A stretch of DNA of 64,000 nucleotides. Origin: Thozetella sp. PMI_491. Taxonomy: Eukaryota > Ascomycota > Sordariomycetes > Chaetosphaeriales > Chaetosphaeriaceae. The notes beneath the pieces were generated by a model that saw nothing but the letters and a program-made list of their open reading frames with translations, was not told the origin of the DNA and did no database searches. A program made the position numbers and the translations under genes. Below are positions 46,016-57,481 of the stretch, in pieces. The stretch covers positions 1 to 64,000 of the forward strand of contig MU270087.1 in NCBI GenBank assembly GCA_021432635.1. Reading direction: 5' to 3'. Each line of letters begins with the position of its first letter. Positions within the stretch are counted from its first letter, which is position 1.

Positions 46016-47879
46016 CGAGACACCGACGCTGGCATCCGAAGTATCGACTCAAAGCCTCGCGACCTACAGTTTTGGTCACTTGGGTATCCCCGAAGAAGAA
46101 GCTAGATGGCATAGGAGAGAGATTGGCCTATACTATTCAGGGAGGGGGAGGGCAGTGAGAACGGATTTCCGAAACTGGAAGTTCCCTCTCGCTATAGCCC
46201 GAGGCTTCGCACATTCGTCATATTCTGCACCCGCCCGATAGCCCGTCACGGCCCGGGAGTGGGCCGCACCACCGGCGCATTTAAGATTCTGGCTCTACTC
46301 GATTTATAACTATCTATAGGCCGCGTTTCTAGGGCATTGGGACAAGGGAGTACCACCGGGAAAGGGGGTTTCGAGTTCCGGGCTAAGACTGTTCACCGGG
46401 AGCACAGGACAAGGGCACGGGATGGGAATCAGGTTGGCTGAGGGCTCGGCATGGGTCAGAACGGCATGGAGTGACTTGGTCCTTTTGGGAAGCACAGGCA
46501 GAATAGGCCAATGCAAGCATGCTGTTAGGCGAGATCATTTTCGTGGTGGTGGTGACGCGTATGACATGACGCCCGCCTTGCGCACCGCAAATGTGCCTTC
46601 TTCTTTTTTTGGCCCGTCGCGAGCGCAAAACAATGCTTCCCTACCTGCCCTGGATGTGGACTAAGCAGGACTACCAGCCATATTAAACTGGTGTGCATAC
46701 AGCGCGGGCTGCTTTGTGGGCTTTCACGTAGGCGACCTTGGCGACCAGTATGGCTCGCTAGGTAGGCCAGGATACTGGGGAGGCTGTGTCGACCTTCGGC
46801 GGGTACCATCGCCAGATCCGGCAACTAGGCAAGAAAATCAAGCGCAACAAGGCGCGCGTGCAAAAGAGCATTGCGAAACCGGGATGTGAATGTACGGTGC
46901 ACTACCATGGCTATGCCTTCGGACTAGGTCGCCGCTCTCTTCTTCCCGAGAAGCATGCGACGTACTTCCGTACATCTAGCACGGGCGTATTTACGGTGCC
47001 GCAGTAGGCATGTTGTCGACCTAACTTTGACCTACTGTATGTACAATACTACCCCACTGCCGCGCCAGGGGTGGTGCTCTCTTCCCCGTCTGCACGGCGG
47101 CCCAAGATAGGCAAGCTCGTGAGCAATTGGTTTCGCATAAACTCACATAAGCTTAAATCAGAACGATGCACCTTGGTCGCAGATGAATCGGCGGTGGACG
47201 AGGCCGCAAGGGTTCCCAAATATAGATAGTCCTACGGGGCAGAGGTGCGGAAAGAAAAGTAGGCCTGGCAGGCCGGTCGCTACTGCAAGACTGCAAGCGG
47301 GACAGGCGCTAGGATGCTTTGGCGGGCGCTTCCCAGACATTTGCACCGCTTCCAGGGGTCCTTTTGTGGCGTTGTGAGAAGAAGGGCGTCGAAGGAGCTA
47401 CGGTGGCTGCGCAAGCAGGGTACGTAACTCGAAGGCAAATGAAGAGCTTCGCACCAGCTCTGGGGCATGAGGCACCGAGGAAGCTTGGGCCGGTTGCGCC
47501 GGCCAATCAGGGCGGGTGGGGCGAGCAGCCGGGAGTGCGCATCATCCTCGTGAGCGATGAGGCTGGGCCGTCATAGCCTGCCTGCTCCGTGCTGCTGGCG
47601 TCCACATCGCTTTGTCAACTCTCCTTTCCGCCTCTAACCTCCCAACCCTCCCGTCCCGACTCGAAGCCAAACTCAACCCCGACCGAATCTCCTACCTCTG
47701 CCTCGTCTTGGCAGCGATCCCGACAAGAGAAAGGCGACCGGCCGCACCGCGCCAGGAGAGAGATCCCTTTTTGTGCCGTGCTGCCTGGGCATTCCCCACC
47801 GACGACCGCCCGACGTCCCGGCAGCGAACATCTCTGCCACGCAGGCCTTCAAACCGACGGTCTCTCACCCAACGTCACC
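46016..47879. other. intergenic with hse1 promoter
   Basis: About 1.9 kb. The downstream flank of atg13 is AT-richer near 46280-46320. A CCAAT motif and GC-rich box lie near 47500. The last 250 bases before the hse1 ATG are C/T-rich leader. Open frames are unsupported. Confidence 0.5.
47503..47509 (+). promoter_or_regulatory. CCAAT box upstream of hse1
   Basis: CCAATCA, next to GGGCGGG, about 370 bases upstream of the hse1 start. It fits a CCAAT-binding (HAP/CBC) complex site, but its use is not demonstrated. Confidence 0.4.
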
Positions 47880-49840
47880 ATGTTCCGAGCTGCGGCTCCC
47901 GGCCCTTACGATGAGGCCATCGGTATGTATCTGTCCCCATCGCGGGGGCCTAACCCTCTTCAAGAGACGAGCACCAGCTAAACCAGGATGCGTGCGTACA
48001 GCCAAGGCCACCGACGAGAATCTCACCACGGAGGACTGGGGTGCCATCATGGAGGTCTGCGATCGGGTCACTGGCGACCAGAACGGCGCCAAGGATGTCG
48101 TCCAGAGCTTGATCAAGCGTCTAGCGCACCGCAACGCAAACGTGCAGCTCTATACCCTCGAGGTAGGTTTCGCTCAGTCGATACCCGGCGCCCGCCCCCT
48201 CTTTCGAGATGACGTGGGCCGACGGTAGCGTCCGCCAGACCCGAGCCTCTAGCTAATCAATTTTCCTGCCTAGGTGGCCAACGCCGTGTCCCAGAACTGC
48301 GGGAAGGTCATGCACCGCGAGCTGTCAAGCCGCGCTTTCACAGACGCCCTGCTGAAGCTCGCCAACGACCGCAACACGCATAGCCAGGTCAAGAGCAAGA
48401 TTCTGGAGAGGATGAAGGACTGGAGCGACATGTTCAAGAGTGATCCGGATCTGGGCATCATGTATGACGCCTTCTACCGCCTTCAGCAGTCGAACCCCAC
48501 CTTCCAGCCCCCCCCGAGCGCCCCCCAGAAGAACCGCCTCACGGACCTGGACCGACAGAAGGAAGAGGACGAGCTACAGATGGCACTGAAGCTGAGCTTA
48601 CAGGAAGAGGAGCGCAAGAAGAAGGCGGCGGCGCCAGGCCCGTCGAACGCCGGGGGCGCTTCGGGCGGTCAGGCACAGGCCGCACCCATCCAGCCGATGC
48701 CAAGTGGTACCACCGCCGCGACCGTGTCTCGTGTGCGCGCTCTGTTTGACTTCGTGCCGTCGGAGCCGGGCGAGCTGGAATTCAAGAAGGGCGATGTGAT
48801 TGCGGTGCTGGAGAGCGTGTTCAAGGACTGGTGGAGGGGCTCACTGAAGGGCAAGACAGGCATCTTCCCGCTCAATTACGTTGAGAAGTTGACCGATCCC
48901 ACGCCGGACGAGCTGCAGCGCGAGGCGCAGATGGAGGCCGAGGTGTTCGCCGAGATCAAGAACGTCGAGAAGCTGCTGACGCTGCTGAGCACGAGCAACA
49001 CGGCGCCAAGGGAGGAGGACAACGAGGAGATCTCGGTAGGTTCATTGGTGGTGCCAAGGGTGGACATGGGACGGAAACTAACCCATCACAGAAACTCTAC
49101 CACCAGACTCTCGCCATCCGGCCGAAATTGATCAAGCTGATCGAGAAGTACTCCCAGAAGAAGGGTACGTGGTTCCCTTCGTGGCGCTGCAGACGTGCAA
49201 GAAGCTAACCGCTGGCAGACGACTTCACACAGCTGAACGAGAAGTTCATCAAGGCGCGGAGAGACTACGAGGCGCTCCTCGAGTCGTCCATGTCGCATCC
49301 TCCCCAGCCCACTTACCACCAGTATGCCATGCGGCCCCAGATGGGCCAGGGATACCCGACCCCAAGCCCGGCGCCGGGCTACCCTCCCCAGCAGGCGCCT
49401 CCCCAGCAGCAGGAGCCGCAGCGCTACTACACGCCTGCTCCCCAGCAAGGTATGCACATAGCTGAGTTCGGCGACTAGACAGGTGGCTAGCACCGCACTG
49501 AGCTTAGCTGATTCCTGTAAATAGAGCAACCTCAGTATCCTCCACAGTCTACTCCCTCGCCTAACTTCCAGCGTCCTTCCCATGGTGCCACTCCTGCTCC
49601 CTTCTACGTCGCCGGCGCCGAGGTCCCTGCTTCCGGTGGTCAGGCCCCGCCTCAGAACAACCCCCCACCGCCCCAGCACCAACCTCCACACCAGCAGATC
49701 CCATCACAGCACCAGCAGATCCCACCGCAGCACCAGCAGATCCCACCGCAGCACCAGCAGATCCCACCACAGCACCAGCAGATCCCACCACAGCACCAGC
49801 AACCGCCGCCGCAACCGGCGGGCCAAGCCCCTCCGCCGCC

Positions 49841-49891
<51 letters not shown>

Positions 49892-50666
49892 GCAGCAGCA
49901 GCAGCCACAACAGCAGTCCCAGTACCCTCCTCGTGATCATGGCCCTGCTGGTGGTGTCCGTCTCCCTCTGACCGGCAAGCCCCCTGCTCCCATTCAGACC
50001 AGCCCTCCGCCTCCCACGAACCAGTACTCTGCCTATCAACCCCCGAGCCAGAGGCCGATAAGCACGTATGGCGGCACGCCACAAGAACTTTCTACCTCTG
50101 TATATGACTCGCCGATTGCGCCGCACAACCCGAACTCCGCCGCCACGTACTCTTCTTCCGTCTACTCACCCGACGATCCGTATGCTCGCGCTAGTCCCGG
50201 GCCCGGCGGACCGAGTGCGCCAGGCCAGCCCTCGGCCCCGGCGGAACAGCAGCCCAAGCCGACCTACCAGCCTTACACCGCCTACCACGCCGCTGTGCAG
50301 CAACCGCACGCTCCGTCGCAACCGTCGCAGCCGCCGCCTCATGCCTACGCCGGCGCCGGCTACGGACCACCCGACAGTGCCGATTCTCCACACCCACCTC
50401 AGCCCATATCCCAGGCGCCACCCATCCCGACCTCTGCGCCCCCAGCGCGCCCCGGCGCCGTGCTCACCCCTCCTCCGCTGCAGCCGAGCGGCGCCGCATA
50501 TGACGCCCGCCAGACTCTGCCCAGCCGGCTCAGCCATGGGCACGAGACCATGCCCCAGTACAAGGCGTACGTTCCGCCGGGTCCTTCAGCGCCGCCAGGT
50601 GTTCCAGGGGGGCTGGATGATGGGCCGAGCGCCCCGAGCGACTACTACAGGAACGCCGCATACTAA
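47880..50666 (+). CDS. hse1: ESCRT-0 subunit HSE1 (class E vacuolar sorting protein)
   Basis: Six exons, 47880-47922, 48002-48162, 48274-49035, 49092-49164, 49219-49449 and 49525-50666, encode 803 aa. A VHS domain fills about residues 5-145 (TTEDWGAIMEVCDRV, LIKRLAHRNANVQLYTLEV). A UIM lies at 165-180 (DELQMALKLSLQEEE), an SH3 domain at 221-274 (ALFDFVPSEPGELEF, DWWRGSLKGKTGIFPLNYVEKL), and a GAT helical region to about 420. The C-terminal 380 residues are Pro/Gln-rich with five heptapeptide repeats and a 21-Gln run. With Vps27 it binds ubiquitinated cargo on endosomes for sorting into multivesicular bodies. The VHS-UIM-SH3-GAT order is diagnostic of Hse1/STAM. Confidence 0.96.
49692..49800 (+). 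repeat. 21-bp tandem repeats in hse1 (QHQQIPP heptapeptide)
   Basis: About five direct copies of a 21-base unit encode QQIPPQH; the first copy has Ser instead of the second Pro. Copies differ by single synonymous changes. Confidence 0.85.
49842..49904 (+). repeat. CAG/CAA run in hse1 (21 Gln)
   Basis: Twenty-one in-frame Gln codons, mostly CAG with a CAA patch in the middle. It is a likely site of length variation. Confidence 0.9.
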
Positions 50667-51842
50667 GACCCTGTGAGACCCAGCAGAGAGCACAGTTGTA
50701 ACGCTGAGGAGAGGGGCCGGACTGCAATTCGAGGGAGCGTGTAGGTGCGGCCCGGTGAAGATGAATGTTAAAGTACATATTAATGTTTGCGGGAGTTCAT
50801 GTTGAGAATATCATGTCGCCCTGTTGACGGTGATGACGTACGCGAATACGGAGCGCACGGGGAACGATGCGCTTCGGCTTAGTATGATGTTCCGGCTGGC
50901 AAGTGTGGAAGGCATGGGTTACATTCATCACTACACATTCTGCTTTTTGCTGTATTGCAGCTTCACGTTGCGCCTGTATGGTTCATGGAGAGGTGGCTTT
51001 GGCTGTTCTGGAGTTGCTTTGGAGATTCATTTCACCACTTACGCGTTGTCCTACCACGATCTAGGATAGCTGTGTGTGCCTTGGCTGTCTGGCTGAGGTA
51101 CTCATTCATGCAAATAAACACGACTTTCATTCATCTATGTTCCCCCATATCCGCCACGCCGCGTCATCATGTATGTCTTTACACGTTGGGTTGACGCAAG
51201 CTGGGCCTCAAGCCCACTATGAGTTCGGGCCTAGTGACAGGGCGTTGCGGCCACCCAAGCCATTCAGGAAGCCACACCCTTAACCCCTCATTACTTGTCC
51301 TAGACGTATCCCGTAGTTACAGATCTCGTCACCCATTTACGATGCTACTGTCTCAACCAAGGGTGTGGGCATCTCTTCTCCATCTCGACGCGTGAAGCGA
51401 CGTAAACAGCGAAAAGAGGGTTTGACATCAAAAATTGCGATCGGAACGGCCCCGAAGGACAGTCCATAACGGTCGGCTCCACGATGTGCAATGCAGGCCT
51501 TCCATCATACTCCAAGGTGTTCATGATCTCCCTGGAGCCAATCAAGGTAAGTATGAAGAAGAAAAAGAGAAGAAAAGGTGGAAAGAGGTGGGAGGTGCCG
51601 GCCTGCTATATAGCCGAGGGAGGTGGTCTGTGCACGGTGGTAAATTTTGAGAGCTGGCAAACTTTGGGTGTGGGTCGAGGACGCTCTCTAATTTGACCAT
51701 CCCCCCTAGCATGTAGCACGGAAATGCTTCCCAAAGCGGGAGCTAGCATCGAAGTATACATTCACCAGCATCAGCATATTGTTTAGCCCTGTAGAGTTGC
51801 GGAATAGTTAGACGTAGTGTATTGTTCCTAGCCTCATTCTAC
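50667..51842. other. intergenic between convergent genes
   Basis: This is 3' flank of hse1 and of bud22. It has lower GC. I see no supported gene. Confidence 0.55.
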
Positions 51843-53307
51843 CTAGTCAAACCGGACCTTGGTTCCCTCGAACTTGGCTGTCTTTTCCATCGCCTTAGCC
51901 TTCTTCTTTGCCTCCCAGCTTGGATGCAACGGTCCCGTATCCACCTGGCTCTTCTGGGGCCCGGGCCTTCCTCTCGGCCAGTCGTCCTGCTGATGCTCCC
52001 GTCTAGAGCCTCCCTGGCCGGCTCGAGGGCCTTTCTCCCACGGCTTGCCCCGGTCCGCGGTGACGGCGCCGCGCTTGGGATCCCACGTAGTCGCCCCGCC
52101 GCTTTTCAGATGGCGCGCTTCTTGCCTGTACCTCTTCTCCCAGATAGCCTGTCGGGCCTTCTGGCCACGGCGGTTCTTGCGCGACGTTGGCGCTACGTCG
52201 ACGTCTGATGCGGATTCAGAGCCTGAGATGTAGCCGCCCATTAACGTTGGTAGGAATACGGACTCCGTAGGCTTGGATTTGCCCGTTTTCGTTGTAGTTG
52301 CTGCTTTTTTGCGCGGGGGCGGCCGCTCGATTGCGTCGCTGTCCGAGTCGCTGGCATCCGATTCATCGTCTTTTAGCTCGCTATTCTCGTCTAGCGCAGA
52401 TTCATCCTCGTCTTCTGTCTCGTCCTCATCGTCACCCAGGCTTATATCGTCGAACCCGTCGTCCTCCTCGCTTCCGGATGTGATTTCCATTGGGTCTTTC
52501 TCGACTGAATCAAGCTCAGCCCCTTCGTCTTCCAGATCCGAGTCGCTGCTACAGTCTCCCGATGAGCTACCGAGCATATCGTCGAAGCGAGATACAGCGA
52601 GCTCCTGTTCATCGTCATCCAGATCGTTGTCGGTTCGGCCGCCCAGGTTTCTCTGCTGGTCCTTGGGCTCCTTCGGCCTCGAGGCTTTCTCCTTCGCCAG
52701 CGGTCTTGTAGGTTCGGTGCCCGCTTCCAGCGCTTTGCTGTCGCCATTCTTCTTCTTCTTCTTGTCTTTCCCTTTCTTGTCCGGCACTGGCACTTCCAAA
52801 GCGTCGCAGATGGCCTCGATTGCGCGTTCTATCGCCTTCCTAACCTCAGGACGGTTATAGAGAGCACTCGTGACGTTGTGCAGCGCTGCTTTGTCGTCTT
52901 CCGGGATCTCGGGCCTTACTACGCCTTTCTTTATCTCGTCAGGCAGCTCCGGGGCGTCGGCGATGGCAGAGATGCGGAGGAGCGACGAGACCAGATGGGC
53001 GTGAGCTGCTTGATGCAAGTCAAGGGCCTAAGGATGTATCGGTCAATCGTTTGCAGTGCCCTGGAACAGGGCGGCATAATACCTTGAGAACAAGCACCTC
53101 CTTCTCTACCCGTGCCTTCTTGGTGCCATTGGCGGCCCTCTTTGCCCGGGCATTCTTAGGATCCTTCTTGTCGGTGCTTCGAAGCTGCTTCGATTGCCAC
53201 TGGCGGAGGTGGCCCTTCACATCCCATAGGATGCTATAGAGCTTCGCCTTGTGCTCGGCAAACCGAGCCTCGGCTGCCTCCTTTCCAGAGCGTTTCCTCT
53301 TTGGCAT
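51843..53307 (-). CDS. bud22: BUD22 family ribosome-biogenesis protein
   Basis: Two minus-strand exons, 53307-53083 and 53027-51843 (55-nt intron), encode 469 aa. The N-terminus is Lys/Arg-rich and helical (KLYSILWDVKGHLRQWQSKQL). The middle has VTSALYNRPEVRKAIERAIEAI, then a long Asp/Glu/Ser acidic stretch. The C-terminal Bud22 signature includes SVFLPTLMGGYISGSES, RKNRRGQKARQAIWEKRY, and LHPSWEAKKKAKAMEKTAKF ending GTKVRFD. Yeast Bud22 is a nucleolar factor for 40S subunit maturation; human SRFBP1 is related. It is divergent from the centrin-like gene. Confidence rests on the C-terminal block. Confidence 0.93.
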
Positions 53308-53830
53308 GACGGGCGACGTTCGGGGTGCGTAGAGAGGTGCAAGCTCCCGAAGCCTTCGTCATCTGGAGGGAAGGTCAAGAACTTCTTTGAACCCCGCTAC
53401 AAGAAAATTTTGTGGGTCAGCCCTTAGACTGAGAAATGGGTGGGGTGGCTTAGGTGGGTCACTTACCCCACTTTAAAGCTGCTCGCGACAGAACGCGTCT
53501 CCCTCGGAAGCGCGGCGCGGCCTGCGCTTTCCGTGGACCCCATTCGACAAAGCAGCGAAGATATTCGTGACCATCCGCTGGCAAGCCACGACGTGCTGCC
53601 ATACCACCACGCCTGTTGCGGCCGATCCCTCGACTGCCATCATGAATTTCGCAAGGGCATTCTTGAACCGACCTCGTCCTTCCTCTACGCCCTCGAAATT
53701 GCGCCAGCTGAACCACGACTAGAAGTCGCTCGCTGTCAAGCTACAACCCCTACCCAAGCTACCAAAAGCCCACCCAGCCTCACACCCCGGCGCAATCGCA
53801 GGCTCTTCCGTTGCCCCTCGTACCGCCACC
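53308..53830. promoter_or_regulatory. divergent promoter region of bud22 and the centrin-like gene
   Basis: 523 bases between the two start codons. Short open frames on the plus strand end at stops before 53831. I recognise no named site. Confidence 0.5.
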
Positions 53831-54434
53831 ATGATGGCATCCTCGTCACGCGGCCCCCAGTATTCGGTTCCTCCGAGGGACGACTTCAACAAGTTAGACG
53901 ACCAGAAGAAGAACAGAATCGGGGAAGCAGTACGCGGTGGTTTCTTTCTACCTTTTCGAGCATGCCTCCCTGACTGACAAATGCATTGTACAGTTCGACC
54001 TCTTTGATACCAACAAAGATGGATGGGTGTCGTACGAGGAGTTCCGCTTCGTTCTCCGAGCCTTGGGCTTCGATCTCCCCAAGAACCAAACATATGAATA
54101 CCTCAATCGACATGCCCTCAAACCCGCCGACTGGCCGGGCAACGAGCCTTGCCCGCCCATTTATCGCCAATTCAACCTATCCACCATGCAGGCGATTGCC
54201 GGGACACTCGTCTACCACCGAGACCCGAAGGAGGAGCTCCGGCGCGTGTTTCGCCTGTTCGACGAGGATGACAAGGGCCTGATCACGCTCGAGGACCTGC
54301 GCCGCGTATGCAAGGGCATTGGGAACAATATTCCGGAGCCAGACATGCGAGCCATGATAGACGAGTTTGATTCGTCCGGCAAGGGCGGCGTGGACGAGGA
54401 CGAGTTCATAAGGTTGATGATGAATAAGAAGTGA
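53831..54434 (+). CDS. centrin/Cdc31-like EF-hand protein with a degenerate second EF-hand
   Basis: Two exons, 53831-53929 and 53994-54434 (64-nt intron), encode 179 aa. EF-hand 1 is canonical, DTNKDGWVSYEE at residues 38-49. It is followed by FRFVLRALGFDLPK, the centrin-type linker. Where EF-hand 2 should be there is a Pro/Trp-rich segment (about 74-107, PADWPGNEPCPP) without calcium ligands. EF-hand 3 is DEDDKGLITLED at 123-134, and EF-hand 4 is degenerate (DSSGKGGVDEDE, 159-170). DPKEELRRVFRLFD and DEFIRLMMNKK are close to centrin. A spindle-pole-body or mRNA-export (TREX-2) role is inferred from the family. It may instead be a divergent paralogue. Confidence 0.85.
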
Positions 54435-54748
54435 AGCGACGGTCAAAACGCTGTCTACATTTTATATCGGGAGATACGGAGGGAAGCTGGATATGGCATA
54501 GGAGTTCAGGTTACCTTTTTGTAACGATAAGGACCTGGCTAGAGATACCACCGGTTGTTGGCTCAAAAGTGTCGGGCTTGACGAGATTCATCTCGGCCCT
54601 GCAGTGTATTCCCGTAGAGGGGATTCAATCGCATGGTTTGAACCAGGAGATTAAATCCTGGTATGTCCTAGGCTCGAGGCTCCGTAGCAAAGTATATGCG
54701 GTATAGTGTGGTCGTCCAGGTAGTCATTTCTATGCCCTATGCTTTCTA
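54435..54748. other. short intergenic between convergent genes
   Basis: This is 3' flank of the centrin-like gene and of the BVMO gene. Nothing else is seen. Confidence 0.6.
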
Positions 54749-56782
54749 TCAATAGTTCTCCCACCACCCCTCGTGATACGCTCTTAGGTCTAGCTTCCCT
54801 TCAAGCGCCTCTGCTCTAAGCCACGGTGTCAGATCTAGGTCTAGCCCCTGTATCCCGTCCTTTGCGCGCACGTCGCGGATGGTCCACCCATTGCCTAGCC
54901 ATCCGAACCGATTTCCCTGGGGGTTCCAGTATGTGTACTCCCAATCTTCCCACCGGGGCTCAGCACGCACGCGTGCGACATGAGCCCCGCTACCCGGCCA
55001 GAGGCCGTGGATCCGGCCGCCTTTGATACCGCCGTTGTACCAGGATGAGCAGTCCCCGATCATGACCGTTTTCGGGAAGAAAGACTCGCAGTAAGCGCGG
55101 AAGTCACGCGTCGCTGCCGCCGTTGGGGCCATGCTCTTGATGCCCTGCGACGCGGCCTTGCGGAGCACCTTGGCCATGTAGGTCAGCTGTGTCTCCAGCG
55201 CGTGCGGGACCGTACCTGCCGGCCCCGTGGTGTTCGGCCCCAGGACGAGGAGGAGGTTAGGGAACTCTGGTGCCGCCATGCTGAGGTACGAATCTGGGAA
55301 TCCGGGGTTTCCGCCGGGACGCCAGGCGGCCTGTAGGTCGACGCCGTTGGCGACAATGGGAAACTGCGTGGTGAAGGTGGTGTCATGCCCCGTGCTGCAG
55401 ATGACCGCATCGACCTCGCGGATAATTCCTTGAGGCACGGTTAGCGGTCTGACTCTGCAGATCTACCTCGGATGCTCGAAGTGGCAGACTGGCTAATATA
55501 CTTACCATCGCTCGTTTGTATTCCTTTTTCTGTGAACCTCTCGATCGGCGTCGTGACGTAGCTCACATTTTCCTGCGTTAACGCCTCCAGGTAGCCGGGC
55601 CCGGGCGTCAAACGGCGGCAGTTTGGCGCAAAGTCGGGCACAATGGCCTCCACCAGATCTTTTCTCCCCGCCAAACGCTTCGTCATGAGTGCCGTGATCC
55701 TCTCCCTCAGGGCGTTGTTCGTCTCCTCCTCTTTGAAGATAGGACCAAAGCGTCCGAATAATCTTGACTCAAGATCCTTCCGGAATGCTAGGTACGACTC
55801 AGGACTCTCGCGCGCCGTCTCAATGTTGTCGGCTACAAATTGCGCCAGGTCCTCGCCCCCGATAGAAGACGCTACCCACGTCTTGTTCCGCGCGTAGTGA
55901 TCTATGTGCGCAGCTACTTTCTGCAGCTGTGGGAGCACCTGGATCCCTGACGCGCCATTGCCGATGACGGCGATGCGCTTCCCCGCGGGATCCCACGTCG
56001 TGTCCCAGTTAGAGGAGTGTCGCAGCAGCCCTTTGAAGTCGCTCATGCCTGGGTAACTGGGGAGTCGTGGGTCTGAGAAGTGGCCTGTTGCTGTGAGCAA
56101 GAAGTTGACCTCGTCCTCAAAGGTACCCTCCGGGGTGGCCACGGTGAGCAGCCATGCTCCTTTCTCCTGGGACCACTGTGCGCGCTTGACCGTATGCTTG
56201 AGCTTTACGTACTTCCGAACCTCATACCTCTCCGCTACGCGGTGCCAGTAGTCCTTGATCTCATGGCCCTGAGCAAAGGCCTCAGTCCAGGTGGTGGAAG
56301 GAGCAAAGGTGGCCTGGTATGCATGTGCCGGCACATCACACCGAACACCGGGGTACACATTCGTATGCCAAACACCACCCTGTTAAACGAGTTAGCGGAC
56401 GGGAGAGGGTCCTACGACACTCATGCCTACTCACAATATCGTCTGTCCTTTCGTATATCACCAAGTCGATATTAGGGACTTTCGCGGGCAAGAGAATGCC
56501 AGCAGTGATTCCGGATAAGCCAGCTCCCACAACTGCAACACGAAGTCGTCTCGTTTCGTCGACAGGGTGATCTTCTAACTTAAGGTGCGGCCATATCGTC
56601 CTCAGAGGAGGAAACTCGATCGGCTCAGCTTGGCTCGGAGTAGGCACTACATCCGCTTTGCCGGGCTCAAGGACCCTAGTCTCTGCGTGAACGCCTTTGG
56701 AAATCAATTCATCATCCACTATAGGCACGACATTGACCGCCGCCTCCTCCTTCGGGTCTTCGATGAGCACGCCGGGAGCCAT
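54749..56782 (-). CDS. FAD-dependent Baeyer-Villiger-type monooxygenase
   Basis: Three minus-strand exons, 56782-56435, 56379-55506 and 55452-54749, encode 641 aa. A FAD Rossmann motif VVGAGLSGITAG lies near residue 85, and GGVWHTNVYPGVRCDVP is spliced directly after it. The Baeyer-Villiger fingerprint appears as FKGLLRHSSNWD (FxGxxxHxxxWD), and a second, NADPH-binding GxGxSG as VIGNGASGIQVLPQL. The C-terminal lobe has VDAVICSTGHDTTF and LVLGPNTTGPAG. It would insert oxygen next to a ketone or oxidise a heteroatom; the substrate is unknown. It faces the FMN-monooxygenase gene head-to-head. The second intron acceptor is AGAG before TC, chosen because three nearby AG sites lead to stops. Confidence 0.92.
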
Positions 56783-57481
56783 GGTTGACTGGATGAGTTC
56801 TGTCAGGTGCGTGGTTCATAAACAATTGGACCTGCCGTTTGAGGGCCACGTCTACAGGTATCGAGATTCTCTCTACAGATGTAACATTATAGTTTCTCCC
56901 ATGTTCCTCATTTACAGTTGGCTCGCCGTTGGTATTTTAATCGCAATGCCGAAGCTGAATGATGCAATTCCTGGGCGCACATCTCCGTCGGACTTCGCAA
57001 GAGCCATTGGTAATCTAAAGCGGCTCTTGTCTAAGCTAGGTGCTATCATCCGGGAATAAAGAAACCCGGCAAACGAGTGCTCACGCAGCGGATATCGAGA
57101 GCGTCCTTGGTGAATGGGAGCCGTTCCGAAGTGGGCGTTACAGGGTGTGAGAGGGGTTGTTTATCTCGGCCCACTTAGCGCCCCCTTTGTCCCCCCTATT
57201 TGGTTGTTTAGTGTACATTCCAGCCACTGTCGCCTTGACTAGGGGCCGAGCACGTCAGATTTGGGGTGTAAGACATCACAGCCATGTTCGGCGAGGAGGC
57301 GCCGCGTACCGAGGGCTCGGGACTGCCTGCCGGAACATTGTGCGATGTCTCGCCGATCCGGGGAGTTCCACGAGAGCTATCCAGTCAGAGCTCTTCAAAG
57401 CTATAGTGACATGCAACCCACGATACGCACTTCCTGGCGGCATCGGCTACTCTGTGAATCAGGTTTGTTACCAAACTGAGC
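56783..57481. promoter_or_regulatory. divergent promoter region of the two monooxygenase genes
   Basis: 699 bases between the BVMO and FMN-monooxygenase starts, AT-richer than the flanks. The head-to-head layout fits shared regulation. I recognise no specific operator. Confidence 0.45.

Noticed and set aside
46786..47007. 73-codon basic frame between atg13 and hse1
   Set aside because: It lacks an ATG at its start and has no recognised homologue; it is likely a chance frame.
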